A DNA stretch of 64,000 bases from the NCBI GenBank assembly GCA_028291985.1, contig JAQGNE010000021.1, positions 24,772-88,771 on the forward strand, read 5' to 3'. Position 1 is the first letter of the stretch, and every line of letters begins with the position of its first letter. The stretch comes from Polaromonas sp. (GTDB lineage: Bacteria; Pseudomonadota; Gammaproteobacteria; Burkholderiales; Burkholderiaceae_C). Below the pieces are notes generated by a model, which saw nothing but the letters and a program-made list of their open reading frames with translations, was not told where the DNA came from and searched no databases. Shown here piece after piece: positions 63,931 through 64,000 of this stretch. A program made the translations under genes and the position numbers.

Positions 63931-64000
63931 TTGAGGCTCAGCTGATTACAGCTAACGACAAAAGCAAGGCAGTAAATGCCGAGTCAGTAGTCAGGATCAT

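Overview
The window looks like a chromosomal segment of a Comamonadaceae betaproteobacterium, close to Polaromonas or Rhodoferax. This placement is inferred from gene order (dusB-fis-purH; hemL-thiD-rubredoxin-pilGHIJL; yqgE-ruvX-pyrR-pyrB-pyrC'), from the protein sequences, and from a dispersed short repeat of a type I associate with that family. No database search was possible. I saw no rRNA, tRNA, CRISPR array, transposase or phage gene.

Layout. 1-6037: the end of a YqaA-type membrane protein gene, the dusB-fis-purH operon, and hemL with a divergent thiD homologue on the minus strand. 6119-16790: a rubredoxin gene followed by a complete Pil-Chp chemosensory operon (pilG, pilH, pilI, pilJ and a 2199-residue pilL/chpA kinase), closed by a 12-bp-stem terminator. 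16933-24296: a photolyase gene, the pyrimidine operon with a dihydroorotase paralogue that lacks its metal ligands, an acyltransferase, and the ATPase of a divergent iron-type ABC pair. 24508-32448: the ABC permease, a fatty acid desaturase, a B12-binding radical SAM enzyme, a creatininase-family amidohydrolase, an Lrp/AsnC regulator and a sorbosone-dehydrogenase-like lipoprotein.

32449-35068 is a decaying stretch: a cytochrome oxidase remnant, and a gluconate-dehydrogenase-like gene pair broken by frameshifts, a stop codon and deletions, with intact small genes between. 35648-43505 is a run of ten genes on the minus strand (one frameshifted) that includes three LysE exporters, one EamA exporter and two PLP enzymes. 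A MocR/PdxR-type regulator is transcribed divergently at its head, which suggests one regulated unit for amino acid turnover and efflux.

45759-58007 is the most unusual region: four consecutive genes for secreted, repeat-rich (DUF11 / SdrD B-like) proteins. One of them (2052 aa) appears to fuse these domains to a C-terminal outer-membrane beta-barrel. A degenerate partial copy of the last gene's 3' end lies just downstream. The window ends with a small exported protein, a phospholipase-D lipoprotein, an ABC-F ATPase, and two near-identical tandem promoters 108 bp apart that probably drive a stable-RNA or translation operon beyond the edge.

Across the window, 11 copies of an inverted-repeat element were found. 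Eight follow the strict plan AGCCC-N19-AGCTAT-N7-ATAGCA (about 43 bp, arms allowed 1-3 changes). Several lie inside genes, and two of those encode inter-domain linkers.
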